From: Candidatus Accumulibacter cognatus
GTDB taxonomy: Bacteria; Pseudomonadota; Gammaproteobacteria; Burkholderiales; Rhodocyclaceae
Assembly: GCA_013414765.1 (NCBI GenBank)
Contig: CP058708.1
Coordinates: 1,793,553-1,857,552 of the forward strand
Length of the DNA: 64,000 nt
Reading direction: 5' to 3'
The notes under the pieces were generated by a model, which did not search any database, had not been told where the DNA came from, and worked only from the letters and a program-made list of their open reading frames with translations. The translations under genes and the position numbers were made by a program. Below, in pieces: positions 1-8,376 of the stretch (position 1 is the stretch's first letter; the number at the start of each line of letters is the position of its first letter).

Positions 1-826
1 AAGCGCCCTTTTCGTGCCCGAAGAGTTCCGATTCCAGCAGATTCTCGGGCAGCGAGGCACAGTTTAGGCGCACGTAGGGTCCGCGCGCGCGTGGCGAGTT
101 GTAGTGGATGGCGTTGGCGATCAACTCCTTGCCGGTACCGGTTTCGCCGCGGATCAGCACCGTCGTCGACCACTTGGCGACCATGCGGATCTGATCGAAG
201 ACACGCAGCATGGCCGGCGAATGGCCAACGAGGTTGCCGAAGCCGGGGCGGTGGCGAACGACCCGGCGCTGCGGATCGCGCTCCTGGTCGAATGACCGAC
301 GCTCCTGCGCGGCTTCGAGCGACAGTTGGAGGCTATACCCGATCAGGTTGGCCAGCAGCTCGACAAAGCGGACCCGTTCATCGAGCAGGCCGTCGTCCGG
401 CTCGTCGGGCTGCACCGCCAGCACGCCCTGCAGCGTTCCGCCGAGATGGATCGGGACGGCGATGAAGGGCAGATCCCGCTCGTACAGGCCGAGCCGGTTG
501 AGGAAGCGCGGGTCCTCGCCCAGTCGCGCGACTGCACAGGGTCGCCCGCTTTCGAGGATGCGGCCGAGCAGACCCTCGCCGGTCCGGTAACGGATCGTCG
601 CGAAATCGTCGTGATCGAGGCCATGCACGGCGTACACACTGAGGTCGCCGCTGTCCGGATCGACAACGGCGATCATGCCGCGGCTCAGATGACCCTTGAT
701 CTCCAGCGTACGCAGCACTTCGCGCAGCCCTTGCGAAGCATCGAGCACGCTCGCCAGCAACTGCCCGACGCGCGAGAGGACTTCGAACTGGGAGGGCAGC
801 AAGGACGCCGAAATAGTCTCGTTCAT
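1..826 (-). CDS. nifA: NifA, nif-specific sigma54 activator (3' part cut by window edge)
   Basis: This is the transcriptional activator that binds TGT-N10-ACA sites and drives sigma54 RNA polymerase at nif promoters. About 275 N-terminal residues are visible. A GAF-type sensory domain lies at about residues 15-160, followed by the start of an AAA+ domain with Walker A GETGTGKE near residue 227 and the segment [11 protein letters not shown] just before the edge, where the sigma54-contact GAFTGA loop begins. The central and DNA-binding parts are outside the window. The ATG at 826 overlaps the nifL stop by 4 bp (ATGA), so the two are translationally coupled, as usual for nifLA. The family call is firm; only the missing C-terminus limits it. 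Confidence 0.95.
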   Translation of the reverse strand, partial: MNETISASLLPSQFEVLSRVGQLLASVLDASQGLREVLRTLEIKGHLSRGMIAVVDPDSGDLSVYAVHGLDHDDFATIRYRTGEGLLGRILESGRPCAVARLGEDPRFLNRLGLYERDLPFIAVPIHLGGTLQGVLAVQPDEPDDGLLDERVRFVELLANLIGYSLQLSLEAAQERRSFDQERDPQRRVVRHRPGFGNLVGHSPAMLRVFDQIRMVAKWSTTVLIRGETGTGKELIANAIHYNSPRARGPYVRLNCASLPENLLESELFGHEKGA

Positions 827-2382
827 GGTCGTCGGTGCAGTGGCAGCAGCACGCGCACACGGCAGCCGCGCGTCGCCGTCGGCTCGATTTCGAGGAAGCC
901 GCCATGCTCGGCAGCGATCTGCTGTGCCGCCGACAGGCCGGTGCCGAGATGGCCGCCGCCGCGCTTGGTGGTATGGAACGGCTCGAACACTTTCAGGAGC
1001 TGGGCACTGGCGATTCCTGGTCCGCTATCGGCAACATCCACTTCGATGCCGCCGAGACGCGCCTTGCTGGCCACCGTCAATTCGCGCTCACGGCAGCCAC
1101 GCGTGTTCATCGCTTCGATGGCATTGTCGATCAGTGCCTTGAACAGCAGGCGAAGTTTGTTCGGCGCCCCCTGCAGCGCCGGCAGCATCGCCTGCGGTTG
1201 CCAGATGACCGTGATGCCGGCGGCGAGCAGGCGGCCGGTGGACAGGTCGAGCACATCGCGCAGCAATTCGTTGAGGTTGACCGGACCGATCGCCTCGCGG
1301 GTTTCGCCGGGAATCATCGAGCGCAGATCGGCGAGCGCCTGCTGGCCGGCGCTGATGGCTTCGGCGAGGGCGACCGACATCGGGTCCGTCTCACCCTGGC
1401 GCCGCGCCAGCATGCCCACCACCGAGGCCATCATGTTGAGCGGTCCCTCGAGGCGGAAGGTGGCTGCCGCGAGGCTCTCGCGCAAGCCGGAGACGCGGTC
1501 CTCGTCGGCCATCAGCACCTGCAGCGCGGCTACGCGGACCTTTTCCTGCTGTGTGCGCAGGCTGGTGATCTCCTTGGCCACCAGCAGCAGGTAATCGTGC
1601 CCCTGGCCGGCGAGGAAGGCGTCGGTGGAGGTGTCGTCCTCGCGCACGCGGCTTCCCGAGCATGAAAACCAGCGTGGTGAGCGGCCACCGGGAGGGTCGA
1701 GCCGCACTTCGCGATCGAGAAACAGATAGCCCGAGGTGCGCCGACTCCGTCCGGAGTCGACCTCGAGGCTGGCACGCACCGCCGACATGAGCATCGGCGC
1801 CGGTTCGGCCATTCCCAGGTCGGCCTGCAGCTTTTTGTACTCATGGTTGTCGAGCACGACCCTGTCGTCGACGTCGAGCAGGGCGATGACCATCGGCGCG
1901 GCATCGACCACCGACTCGATCAGCGCTTTCTGATTCCGCACCTGCGATTCCAGGCGGTGGAGTTCGGTGATGTCGCGATGCATGCCGAGATAGTTGAGGA
2001 TCTCGCCGCCGGCATTGGCCACCGGCGAAATGCTCAACTCGGCAAGGTACTTGCTGCCGTCCTTGCGCCGATTGATCAGACGGCCACTCCAGGGCTCGCC
2101 ATGCGAAATCGTTTGCCAGAGGCCCTGATAGAACTCGCGCGGCATGCTGTGGTTGGAAACGATCGACTGGTTCTGGCCAACCACCTCATCACTCGCGTAA
2201 CCGGTAACGCGGCTGAAGGCAGGATTGACGTAGAGGATGTTGCCCTTCGCATCGGTGATCGAGATTGCCATGTCGGCCTGATTGACCGTGTGCTGGAAGA
2301 CCTGTGGGTGGATGCTCGGCGGCAGCGAATCCACTGCTCGCTGTTCGCCTGTGGCCGCTGCCCTGAGTTGTTTGCTGGTCAT
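823..2382 (-). CDS. nifL: NifL, redox/nitrogen-sensing anti-activator of NifA
   Basis: This flavoprotein inhibits NifA in response to oxygen and fixed nitrogen. It is 519 residues, the usual NifL length. The N-terminus carries two tandem PAS domains (about 30-140 and 150-260), the first with the LOV/PAS-like stretch [10 protein letters not shown]. The C-terminus is a GHKL ATPase-like module with N-box [10 protein letters not shown] and glycine-rich [10 protein letters not shown] and [11 protein letters not shown]. The ATG at 2382 is chosen because GGGAGG lies just upstream and the PAS homology starts soon after; the frame stays open further upstream but that part is not PAS-like. It is co-transcribed with nifA. 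A -24/-12 promoter (2419-2434) sits about 40 bp upstream. Confidence 0.95.
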   Translation of the reverse strand: MTSKQLRAAATGEQRAVDSLPPSIHPQVFQHTVNQADMAISITDAKGNILYVNPAFSRVTGYASDEVVGQNQSIVSNHSMPREFYQGLWQTISHGEPWSGRLINRRKDGSKYLAELSISPVANAGGEILNYLGMHRDITELHRLESQVRNQKALIESVVDAAPMVIALLDVDDRVVLDNHEYKKLQADLGMAEPAPMLMSAVRASLEVDSGRSRRTSGYLFLDREVRLDPPGGRSPRWFSCSGSRVREDDTSTDAFLAGQGHDYLLLVAKEITSLRTQQEKVRVAALQVLMADEDRVSGLRESLAAATFRLEGPLNMMASVVGMLARRQGETDPMSVALAEAISAGQQALADLRSMIPGETREAIGPVNLNELLRDVLDLSTGRLLAAGITVIWQPQAMLPALQGAPNKLRLLFKALIDNAIEAMNTRGCRERELTVASKARLGGIEVDVADSGPGIASAQLLKVFEPFHTTKRGGGHLGTGLSAAQQIAAEHGGFLEIEPTATRGCRVRVLLPLHRRP

Positions 2383-2418
2383 TGCGCGCCTCCCTGTGGA
2401 CGTGTTTCCCTGCAGTGG

Positions 2419-2434
2419 AGCAGATTTCGTGCCG
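2419..2434 (-). promoter_or_regulatory. sigma54 (-24/-12) promoter for nifLA
   Basis: On the minus strand this reads CGGCACGAAATCTGCT, with GG and GC separated by exactly 10 bases as sigma54 requires. The predicted start of transcription is near 2409, giving a leader of about 27 nt to the nifL ATG. The first base deviates from TGGCACG. The NifA site at 2477-2492 is about 45 bp upstream, closer than the usual 80-150 bp, so activation by NifA from that site is only an inference. Confidence 0.65.
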
Positions 2435-2476
2435 CCCTTGATTCCACAGCCGTTTCTGTTTGTTCTTGTGGCGTTT

Positions 2477-2492
2477 TGTCGGTTTTGCGACA
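2477..2492. promoter_or_regulatory. NifA upstream activator site between nifL and rnfA
   Basis: The sequence TGTCGGTTTTGCGACA fits TGT-N10-ACA perfectly. It lies between the divergent nifL and rnfA genes, about 115 bp upstream of the rnfA -24 element (canonical distance) and about 45 bp from the nifL promoter. The same core (TGTCGNNNNNCGACA) recurs at the nifQ/nifE, nifV and iscA promoters, which supports a real NifA site. Confidence 0.8.
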
Positions 2493-2605
2493 GAAACGAC
2501 GGTTGTCGCGGGCAGCCCGGCCAGTCGCGCCGGCAAGAAAAAAACGCCATGCTGGTGCGGACTTGGCCACCCTGGCACGGCTTTGGTGTGCCGTTCGGCA
2601 GACGA

Positions 2606-2621
2606 TGGCATGCTTCGTGCA
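2606..2621 (+). promoter_or_regulatory. sigma54 promoter for the rnf operon
   Basis: The sequence TGGCATGCTTCGTGCA has GG and GC 10 bases apart and matches the TGGCACG-N4-TTGCA consensus closely. It begins 43 bp before the rnfA ATG and a Shine-Dalgarno AAGGAG follows at 2633-2638. With the activator site at 2477-2492 it makes rnf part of the NifA regulon. Confidence 0.8.
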
Positions 2622-2648
2622 GAACGATGGTCAAGGAGCTTGCCGACA

Positions 2649-3230
2649 ATGACCGCTTATTTCCTGCTGCTGCTTTCGACCGCGCTGGTGAACAACGTGG
2701 TGCTGGTGAAATTTCTCGGGCTTTGTCCATTCATGGGGGTCTCCCGCAACATGGACAGCGCGTTGGGGATGGGCCTTGCCACGACCTTCGTCATCACCCT
2801 GGCGTGCGCCGCCACCTGGATGCTCGAGCACTGGCTGCTGGCGCCTTTCGATCTCGGCTATCTGAGGATTCTCACCTTCATCCTGGTCATCGCGGCGACC
2901 GTGCAGTTCGTCGAGATGGTCGTCAAGAAATCGGCGCCGGCGCTGTATCAGGCGCTCGGCATCTACCTGCCGCTGATCACCACCAACTGCGCGGTGCTCG
3001 GCCTGGCGCTGCTCACCGTCCAGGAGAAGATGAGTTTTCTCAAGAGCCTGGTCTATGGTTTTGGCTCCGCCCTTGGCTTCACGCTGGTGCTGCTGATCTT
3101 TGCCGGCTTGCGCGAACGCCTGGCGCTGGCGCGGGTGCCGGCCGCCTTTGCCGGCGCGCCGGTGAGCTTCATTCTCGCCAGCCTGCTGTCGCTGGCGTTC
3201 ATGGGCTTTGCCGGCCTCAACTTTCAATAG
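2649..3230 (+). CDS. rnfA: RnfA, ion-translocating oxidoreductase membrane subunit
   Basis: RnfA is an inner-membrane subunit of the Rnf complex, which links NADH/ferredoxin redox chemistry to an ion gradient; in diazotrophs it supplies low-potential electrons to nitrogenase. The protein is 193 residues, normal for the family, with about six hydrophobic helices and the signature stretches [14 protein letters not shown] and [10 protein letters not shown]. The cysteines in those two stretches match the conserved membrane Fe-S ligands of RnfA. The ATG at 2649 follows AAGGAG at 2633-2638. It is the first gene of the rnf operon and sits 12 bp before rnfB. Confidence 0.96.
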   Translation: MTAYFLLLLSTALVNNVVLVKFLGLCPFMGVSRNMDSALGMGLATTFVITLACAATWMLEHWLLAPFDLGYLRILTFILVIAATVQFVEMVVKKSAPALYQALGIYLPLITTNCAVLGLALLTVQEKMSFLKSLVYGFGSALGFTLVLLIFAGLRERLALARVPAAFAGAPVSFILASLLSLAFMGFAGLNFQ

Positions 3231-3242
3231 GAGACTCCTCTC

Positions 3243-3788
3243 ATGTGGCTTGCCATTTTTTCCCTGACGCTGCTGGGGACCCTGCTGGGGCTCATCCTCG
3301 GCATGGCAGCGAAGCGTTTCCATGTCGATGGAAATTCGCTCACTGCAGAGATCGAGGCACTGATGCCGGGTTCGAACTGCGGCCAGTGCGGTTTCGCTGG
3401 TTGTCCGCGCGCTGCGGCAGCCATCGCCGAGGGCAGCGCACCGGTGACGCTCTGCCCGCCGGGCGGCAAGGCGCTGGCCCAGGCGCTGGCGGCCAGGCTG
3501 GGGATCAGCATCGATCTGGACGCCATCACCGATCAGGGGCCCCGGATTGCCAGCGTTGCCGAAGAGATTTGCATCGGCTGCTGCCGTTGCAGCAAGGTCT
3601 GCCCGACCGACGCGATCGTCGGTGCGGCCAAGCAGATACACAACGTGATCCGCGAAGCCTGCACCGGTTGCGGCAACTGCATCGACCGCTGCCCGACCGA
3701 GGCGCTGCTGCTGCAGCCCTTGCCGATCACCGTGCAGCACTGGGTGTGGCCGAAGCCGGCCGTGGCGCCGGCGGCGCTCGCCACCTAG
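3243..3788 (+). CDS. rnfB: RnfB, multi-cluster Fe-S subunit
   Basis: RnfB passes electrons between ferredoxin and the Rnf membrane core. The 181-residue product has one N-terminal membrane anchor (about 1-22), then an Fe-S (Fer4-type) domain with [10 protein letters not shown] and a distal cysteine, then two ferredoxin 4Fe-4S motifs, [12 protein letters not shown] and [12 protein letters not shown]. Length and domain order are typical. The ATG at 3243 follows AGGAGA. The gene lies between rnfA (12 bp) and rnfC (39 bp). Confidence 0.96.
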   Translation: MWLAIFSLTLLGTLLGLILGMAAKRFHVDGNSLTAEIEALMPGSNCGQCGFAGCPRAAAAIAEGSAPVTLCPPGGKALAQALAARLGISIDLDAITDQGPRIASVAEEICIGCCRCSKVCPTDAIVGAAKQIHNVIREACTGCGNCIDRCPTEALLLQPLPITVQHWVWPKPAVAPAALAT

Positions 3789-3827
3789 CCAGCCATTGAC
3801 ACGAACGAACCGGGAACGAGGCATAAC

Positions 3828-5354
3828 GTGGGCATTTTCGAGAAGATCTTTCGCCGCCACCCGCACTGGGGCGTGCATCCGGACGACCACAAGCTGCCGG
3901 CGGCCGACGTGCCGCTGCGCGCCCTGCCGCTGCCGGAACGGCTCTACGTGCCGATGCAGCAGCATGTCGGCGGTCCGGCGCGGCCGGTCGTCCTGGTCGG
4001 CCAGCGCGTCCGCAAGGGCGAGTTGATCGCCGAGGCACAGGGCAAGGTCTCCGCGCCGGTGCATGCGCCCACTTCGGGTGAGGTCAGCGCCATCGGCGAG
4101 ATCACGGCGCCGCATCCTTCCGGTCTCGCGCAACTGGCGATCACCATTGACGCCGACGGCGCCGACGCCTGGTGCGAGCGCCAGCCGGTGGCCGACCCGT
4201 TCGCGCTGGCGCCCGAGGAGATCGCCCAGCGAACCGCGGCGGCCGGTGTCGTCGGCCTTGGCGGCGCGACTTTTCCGGCGGCGGTGAAGTTCAATCTCGG
4301 CCGTCACCTGAAAGTCACCACGCTGATCGTCAATGGCGGCGAATGCGAGCCTTACCTGTCTTCCGACGACCGGATCATGCGTGATCGGGCCGAGGAAGTG
4401 GTCGACGGCCTGCGCATCGTCATGTACGCCATCGGCGCCCGCGAGGCCCTGGTCGGCATCGAGGACAACAAGCCGCAGGCGATCGCCGCCATGCGGGCCG
4501 CCGCCGCGGCTTTCGGCAACGTGCAGGTGCGGCCGGTGCCGGCACACTATCCGATGGGATCGGACAAGCAGTTGATCCAGACCCTGACCGGCAAGGAAGT
4601 GCCGGCCGATGCACGTGCCGCCGAAGTGGGCGTGCTGGTGCACAACGTCTCCACCTGCGCCGCCGTGCACCGCGCCCTGCGCCATGGCGAAGCCCTGGTC
4701 GAGCGCATCGTCACACTGAACGGCGGCGCCCTGACGCGGCCCGGCAACGTGCTGGCACCGATCGGCACGCCGGTGGTCGACCTGCTGCGCTTCGCCGGCG
4801 TCAGCGGCCGGCCGGCGCGGCTGGTGCTCGGCGGACCGATGATGGGCATCGTCCTGCCGCACGCCCGGGTACCCATCGTCAAGGGGGCATCGGGCATCCT
4901 CGCCTTCGATGCCGCCGAGGCGCGGACGCCGGCGGCCGGTCCGTGCATCCGTTGCGGCAGTTGCACGCGCGCCTGCCCGATGGGCCTGTTGCCGCTGGAG
5001 ATGGCCAGCCGCATCGGCGCCGACGATCTCGATGGCGCTACCGGCTTCGGGCTGTCGGACTGCATCGGCTGCGGCTGCTGTGCCTACGTCTGTCCCTCGC
5101 ACATCCCGCTGGTGCAGTATTTCAGCTACGCCAAGGGCGAACTGTCGGCCCGCGAGCGCGGCAAGCTGCGCAACGATGCGACGCGGCGCCTGGCCGAAGA
5201 GCGTCTCGCGCGACTGGAGCGCGAGGCGCGCGACAAGGCCGCGGCCGCCGCCAAACGCAAGGCCGGGCGTGACGCCGCCAAGGCCGCCGCCGGAGCCGGC
5301 GTGCGGCCGCCGCCGGAGCGGGTCGTCAAACCCGCCAGCGAGGCCGCGACATGA
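3828..5354 (+). CDS. rnfC: RnfC, NADH/FMN-binding Fe-S subunit
   Basis: RnfC is the peripheral subunit that carries the NADH and FMN site. The 508-residue product has an RnfC N-terminal barrel-sandwich domain, a Nqo1-like flavin/NADH fold with GLGGATFPAAVKF and GGECEPYL, an SLBB-like region, and two 4Fe-4S motifs, CIRCGSCTRACP and CIGCGCCAYVCP. The last 65 residues are Lys/Ala/Arg-rich, as in many proteobacterial RnfC tails. Translation starts at a GTG (3828) after GAACGAGG. The stop overlaps the rnfD ATG by 4 bp. Confidence 0.96.
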   Translation: MGIFEKIFRRHPHWGVHPDDHKLPAADVPLRALPLPERLYVPMQQHVGGPARPVVLVGQRVRKGELIAEAQGKVSAPVHAPTSGEVSAIGEITAPHPSGLAQLAITIDADGADAWCERQPVADPFALAPEEIAQRTAAAGVVGLGGATFPAAVKFNLGRHLKVTTLIVNGGECEPYLSSDDRIMRDRAEEVVDGLRIVMYAIGAREALVGIEDNKPQAIAAMRAAAAAFGNVQVRPVPAHYPMGSDKQLIQTLTGKEVPADARAAEVGVLVHNVSTCAAVHRALRHGEALVERIVTLNGGALTRPGNVLAPIGTPVVDLLRFAGVSGRPARLVLGGPMMGIVLPHARVPIVKGASGILAFDAAEARTPAAGPCIRCGSCTRACPMGLLPLEMASRIGADDLDGATGFGLSDCIGCGCCAYVCPSHIPLVQYFSYAKGELSARERGKLRNDATRRLAEERLARLEREARDKAAAAAKRKAGRDAAKAAAGAGVRPPPERVVKPASEAAT

Positions 5355-6433
5355 TCCCGCCGCGCCACGCCGCTCCCGTCGCGGCGCCGCATGCCGCCGG
5401 CGCGAACAGCGTCGCGCGGGTCATGCTGTGGGTGTCCGCCGCCCTGCTGCCAGCGACGCTTTTCGGCTTCTGGCTGTACGGCTGGCCGGCCATTCATCTG
5501 TGGTGGATCACCATCGGTTCGGCCATTCTCGGCGAGGCGTTCTGCCTGCGCCTGCGGCAGGAAGCGGTGGCGCGGGTGCTTCGCGATGGCTCGGCCCTGC
5601 TCACCGGCTGGTTGCTGGCGCTCTCGCTGCCGCCCTGGGCGCCGTGGTGGGTCGGCGTGGTCGGCGGGCTGTTCGCCACGGTCATCGGCAAACAGGTCTT
5701 TGGTGGCCTCGGGCAGAATCTCTTCAATCCGGCGATGGTGGCGCGGGTGATGCTGCTGATTTCCTTCCCGGTGCCGATGACCTTATGGACCGCGCCCGTG
5801 CCGCTGCTCTCGGCGAACGCGCCGGGATTTGTCGATGGCCTGCGGATCACCTTCGGCACGCTGCCGGCAACGCTCGACGCGATGAGTACCGCGACCCTCT
5901 TCGGCTATGCCCGCAGCGAGCTGTCGCGTGGCGTCGATCTGATGCATTCCCTCGTCGCGACGCAGGCGCCGACGACCAGTCTGCTCGGCGAACGCGCCGG
6001 CAGTCTGGGCGAAACGGGGTCGCTGCTGATTGCCGCCGGCGGCCTGCTGTTGCTCGCCTTGCGCCTCATCACCTGGCACATTCCGTTCGCCATGCTGGCG
6101 ACGCTTGCCCTGTTCGCGTCGCTGATGCACGGCATCGACCCGGCGCGCTACCTGTCCGTCGGCACCCACCTGCTGTCCGGTGCTGCCATGCTGGGGGCCT
6201 TCTTCATCGCCACCGACTACGTGACCTCGCCGAACACCGCGCCTGGCCAGCTGCTGTTCGGCGCCGGCGTCGGCTTCCTGACCTACGTCATTCGCACCTG
6301 GGGCGGCTACCCCGAAGGCGTCGCCTTCGCCGTGCTGCTGATGAATGCGCTGACGCCGGTGATCGACCGCTACCTCAAGCCGCGCATCTATGGTCGCGAC
6401 CGGCGCGGCACACCGCTGGAGATCGAATCGTGA
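5351..6433 (+). CDS. rnfD: RnfD, flavinylated membrane subunit
   Basis: RnfD is a polytopic inner-membrane subunit that carries covalently bound FMN. The 360-residue product has about eight to ten hydrophobic helices and belongs to the NqrB/RnfD family. The segment DAMSTATLFG is in the position of the conserved flavinylation threonine motif (S-x-A-T), though proline normally follows the threonine. FNPAMVARVMLL is another family hallmark. It is coupled by 4-bp overlaps to rnfC upstream and rnfG downstream. Confidence 0.95.
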   Translation: MIPPRHAAPVAAPHAAGANSVARVMLWVSAALLPATLFGFWLYGWPAIHLWWITIGSAILGEAFCLRLRQEAVARVLRDGSALLTGWLLALSLPPWAPWWVGVVGGLFATVIGKQVFGGLGQNLFNPAMVARVMLLISFPVPMTLWTAPVPLLSANAPGFVDGLRITFGTLPATLDAMSTATLFGYARSELSRGVDLMHSLVATQAPTTSLLGERAGSLGETGSLLIAAGGLLLLALRLITWHIPFAMLATLALFASLMHGIDPARYLSVGTHLLSGAAMLGAFFIATDYVTSPNTAPGQLLFGAGVGFLTYVIRTWGGYPEGVAFAVLLMNALTPVIDRYLKPRIYGRDRRGTPLEIES

Positions 6434-7059
6434 AGCTCGCCATCGCGGTATTGCGTGATCGCCTGGGCTATCAGGGGGTGTCCCTCGGGGTGGTCGCGCT
6501 GGTCGCCAGCGCTGCCCTGGCCGTCGCCGTCAGCGGCACGCGTGAGCGCATCGTCGCCGCCGAGGCGCGCGATCTCCAGGCCTCCCTCTCGCAGGTGTTG
6601 CCGGAGCGTTTTGCCGACAACGACCTGCTCGCCGATACGCTGGAGATCGGCAACGGTGACGGGAGCAACAAGCGGGTCTACCTCGCCCGCCGTCAGGGCG
6701 AGGTCGCGGCGGCCATCTTCCAGACCTCGGCGCGCGGCTACGCGGGTGACGTGCTGGTGCTGGTCGGCATCGACCGTGCCGGCGTGCTGCTCGGCGCGCG
6801 CGTCCTCAAACACGCCGAAACGCCCGGCCTGGGGGACAAGATCGATCTGGCGAAGTCACCGTGGATTCTGTCGTTCAACGGCCTGTCGCTGGCGACGCTG
6901 CCGGCCGAGAAGTGGGCGGTGAAGAAGGATGGCGGCGTCTTCGATCAGATGGCTGGCGCCACCATCACGCCGCGCGCCGTCGTCAAGGCGGTCAAGGAGG
7001 GACTCGACTTTTTCGCCGCGCATCGCGCGGAAATCCTGCAGGGAGGCAAGACCCCATGA
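6430..7059 (+). CDS. rnfG: RnfG, FMN-binding subunit
   Basis: RnfG is a membrane-anchored periplasmic subunit with covalent FMN. The 209-residue product has one N-terminal membrane segment (about 15-38) and an FMN-binding domain. The flavinylation motif AGATITPRAVVKAV near residue 175 matches S/A-G-A-T-x-T, with the second threonine the expected FMN attachment site. HAETPGLGDKI is a second family signature. The GTG start at 6430 overlaps the rnfD stop (GTGA), and the stop overlaps the rnfE ATG by 4 bp, so the operon is tightly coupled here. Confidence 0.95.
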   Translation: MKLAIAVLRDRLGYQGVSLGVVALVASAALAVAVSGTRERIVAAEARDLQASLSQVLPERFADNDLLADTLEIGNGDGSNKRVYLARRQGEVAAAIFQTSARGYAGDVLVLVGIDRAGVLLGARVLKHAETPGLGDKIDLAKSPWILSFNGLSLATLPAEKWAVKKDGGVFDQMAGATITPRAVVKAVKEGLDFFAAHRAEILQGGKTP

Positions 7060-7730
7060 AACGACTCGTTCAGACCCTGAAGGACGGCCTCTGGCTGCAG
7101 AACGTCGTCTTTGCCCAGATGCTCGCCCTCTGCCCGGCGATGGCCGTCACCACCAGCGGCACCAACGGCCTCGGCATGGGCCTGGCGACCACGGCGGTGC
7201 TGGTCACGTCGAATGTTCTGGTGGCCTCGATCCGCTCGCTGGTCAGTCCGCAGGTGCGTATCCCGATCTTCGTCGTCCTGATCGCGACGCTGGTGACGCT
7301 CGTCGATCTCGGGCTCAACGCCTGGCTGCACGATCTGTACAAGGTGCTCGGCCTATTCATCGCCCTGATCGTGGTGAACTGCGCCATTCTGGGTCGGGCC
7401 GAAGCCTTTGCCTCGAAGAACAGCGTCGCCGCTTCGGCCGTCGACGGCCTGGCCATGGGCCTGGGCTTCACCGGCGCCCTGACGCTGATCGGCCTGATCC
7501 GCGAGCTACTCGGTAGCGGCACCCTGTTCGCGCAGGCCAGCCTGCTGCTCGGGCCGGCGTTCCGCGCCATCGAGCTGACGGTGATCCCCGGCTACGGCGG
7601 CTTCCTGCTGATGATTCTGCCGCCGGGTGGGTTTCTCGTGCTCGGCCTGTTGCTGGCAGGTAAGCGCGCGCTCGAGCTGCGCGCGCGGGAAGCGAACGCT
7701 GCCGTCGCGCCGGCGCCAGTGCTCGCCTGA
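7056..7730 (+). CDS. rnfE: RnfE, membrane subunit
   Basis: RnfE is the pseudo-symmetric partner of RnfA in the membrane core of Rnf. The 224-residue product has about six helices and the family stretches NVVFAQMLALCPAMAVT and LIVVNCAILGRAEAFA, each with the conserved cysteine. The short hydrophilic tail ends with GKRALELRAREAN and alanine/proline residues. A diverged copy of this tail, its stop and the rnfH start recurs at 17475-17595. rnfH follows after 31 bp. Confidence 0.95.
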   Translation: MKRLVQTLKDGLWLQNVVFAQMLALCPAMAVTTSGTNGLGMGLATTAVLVTSNVLVASIRSLVSPQVRIPIFVVLIATLVTLVDLGLNAWLHDLYKVLGLFIALIVVNCAILGRAEAFASKNSVAASAVDGLAMGLGFTGALTLIGLIRELLGSGTLFAQASLLLGPAFRAIELTVIPGYGGFLLMILPPGGFLVLGLLLAGKRALELRAREANAAVAPAPVLA

Positions 7731-7761
7731 GTCTGTTGCCCGAAGCGAGAGGAGGCTTGTC

Positions 7762-8040
7762 ATGCAAGTGGGTGTCGCTTATTCCGAGGCCGGGCAGCAG
7801 ATCTGGCTGACCATCGAGGTGCCGGACGACTCGACCGTCCGCCAGGCAATCGACCGCTCCGGCATTCTCCGGTCCTTCCCGACCATCGACCTGCAAACGC
7901 AGAAGGTGGGCGTCTTCGGTCGTCTGGTCAAGCTGGACACGGGCCTTCGCCCCGGCGACCGGGTCGAGATCTACCGTCCGATCACCTGCGACCCGCAAAC
8001 CGTCCCGCGCCGCGATGGCGAGGGCGATGATGATGAGTAG
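7762..8040 (+). CDS. rnfH: RnfH, ubiquitin-fold protein of the rnf operon
   Basis: RnfH is a small ThiS/MoaD-like beta-grasp protein of the RnfH/YfjF family, often the last gene of nif-linked rnf operons; its biochemical role is unsettled. The 92-residue product starts MQVGVAYSEAGQQ and has the typical RPGDRVEIYRP segment. It lacks a C-terminal Gly-Gly. A strong Shine-Dalgarno GAGGAGG precedes the ATG. It closes the operon; accessory DNA starts directly after it. Confidence 0.93.
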   Translation: MQVGVAYSEAGQQIWLTIEVPDDSTVRQAIDRSGILRSFPTIDLQTQKVGVFGRLVKLDTGLRPGDRVEIYRPITCDPQTVPRRDGEGDDDE

Positions 8041-8376
8041 GCTGGCTCTCCTGGTTGTGTGAAGGCTTCCCGTGATCAGGAGCACCATCGTTCGTGCCGG
8101 CACGAGCCACGAGAGGCCGCCGGAGTCAGTGACGTTGATCTGGGGAGGACAGCCACGGCGACCACCGCAGGCGTTCGCTGGGTTGCCCATGGCGCCTTTA
8201 GCACGTGTTGAAGCCCGGAATCTCCCGATGGCCGCTTCCGAGCTTGCTGAGTAGCGGGTAACGACCCAGAGGAGATGTCAGCAACGGGCGTAAGGAGCCA
8301 TCAGATGCATTCCATTTGTCGACCTTCCGCGGCCGTATCTCCCGCGCCGACGATGGCAAGAAGACAGGGGAAAAAC
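8041..8376. other. Intergenic spacer, no gene recognised
   Basis: These 336 bp separate rnfH from the convergent type III res gene. Short open frames exist but none resembles a known protein, and I see no clear hairpin terminator, tRNA or inverted-repeat end. It marks the left border of the accessory block. Confidence 0.6.

Noticed and set aside
2573-2588. Second sigma54-like element TGGCACGGCTTTGGTG upstream of rnfA
   Set aside because: It has the -24 half but GT instead of GC at the -12 position; the element at 2606-2621 fits better in sequence and place.
2631-5102. 823-codon minus-strand open frame across rnfA-C
   Set aside because: It is antisense to well-supported rnf genes and its translation is low-complexity His/Arg/Gln-rich sequence typical of GC-rich shadow frames.
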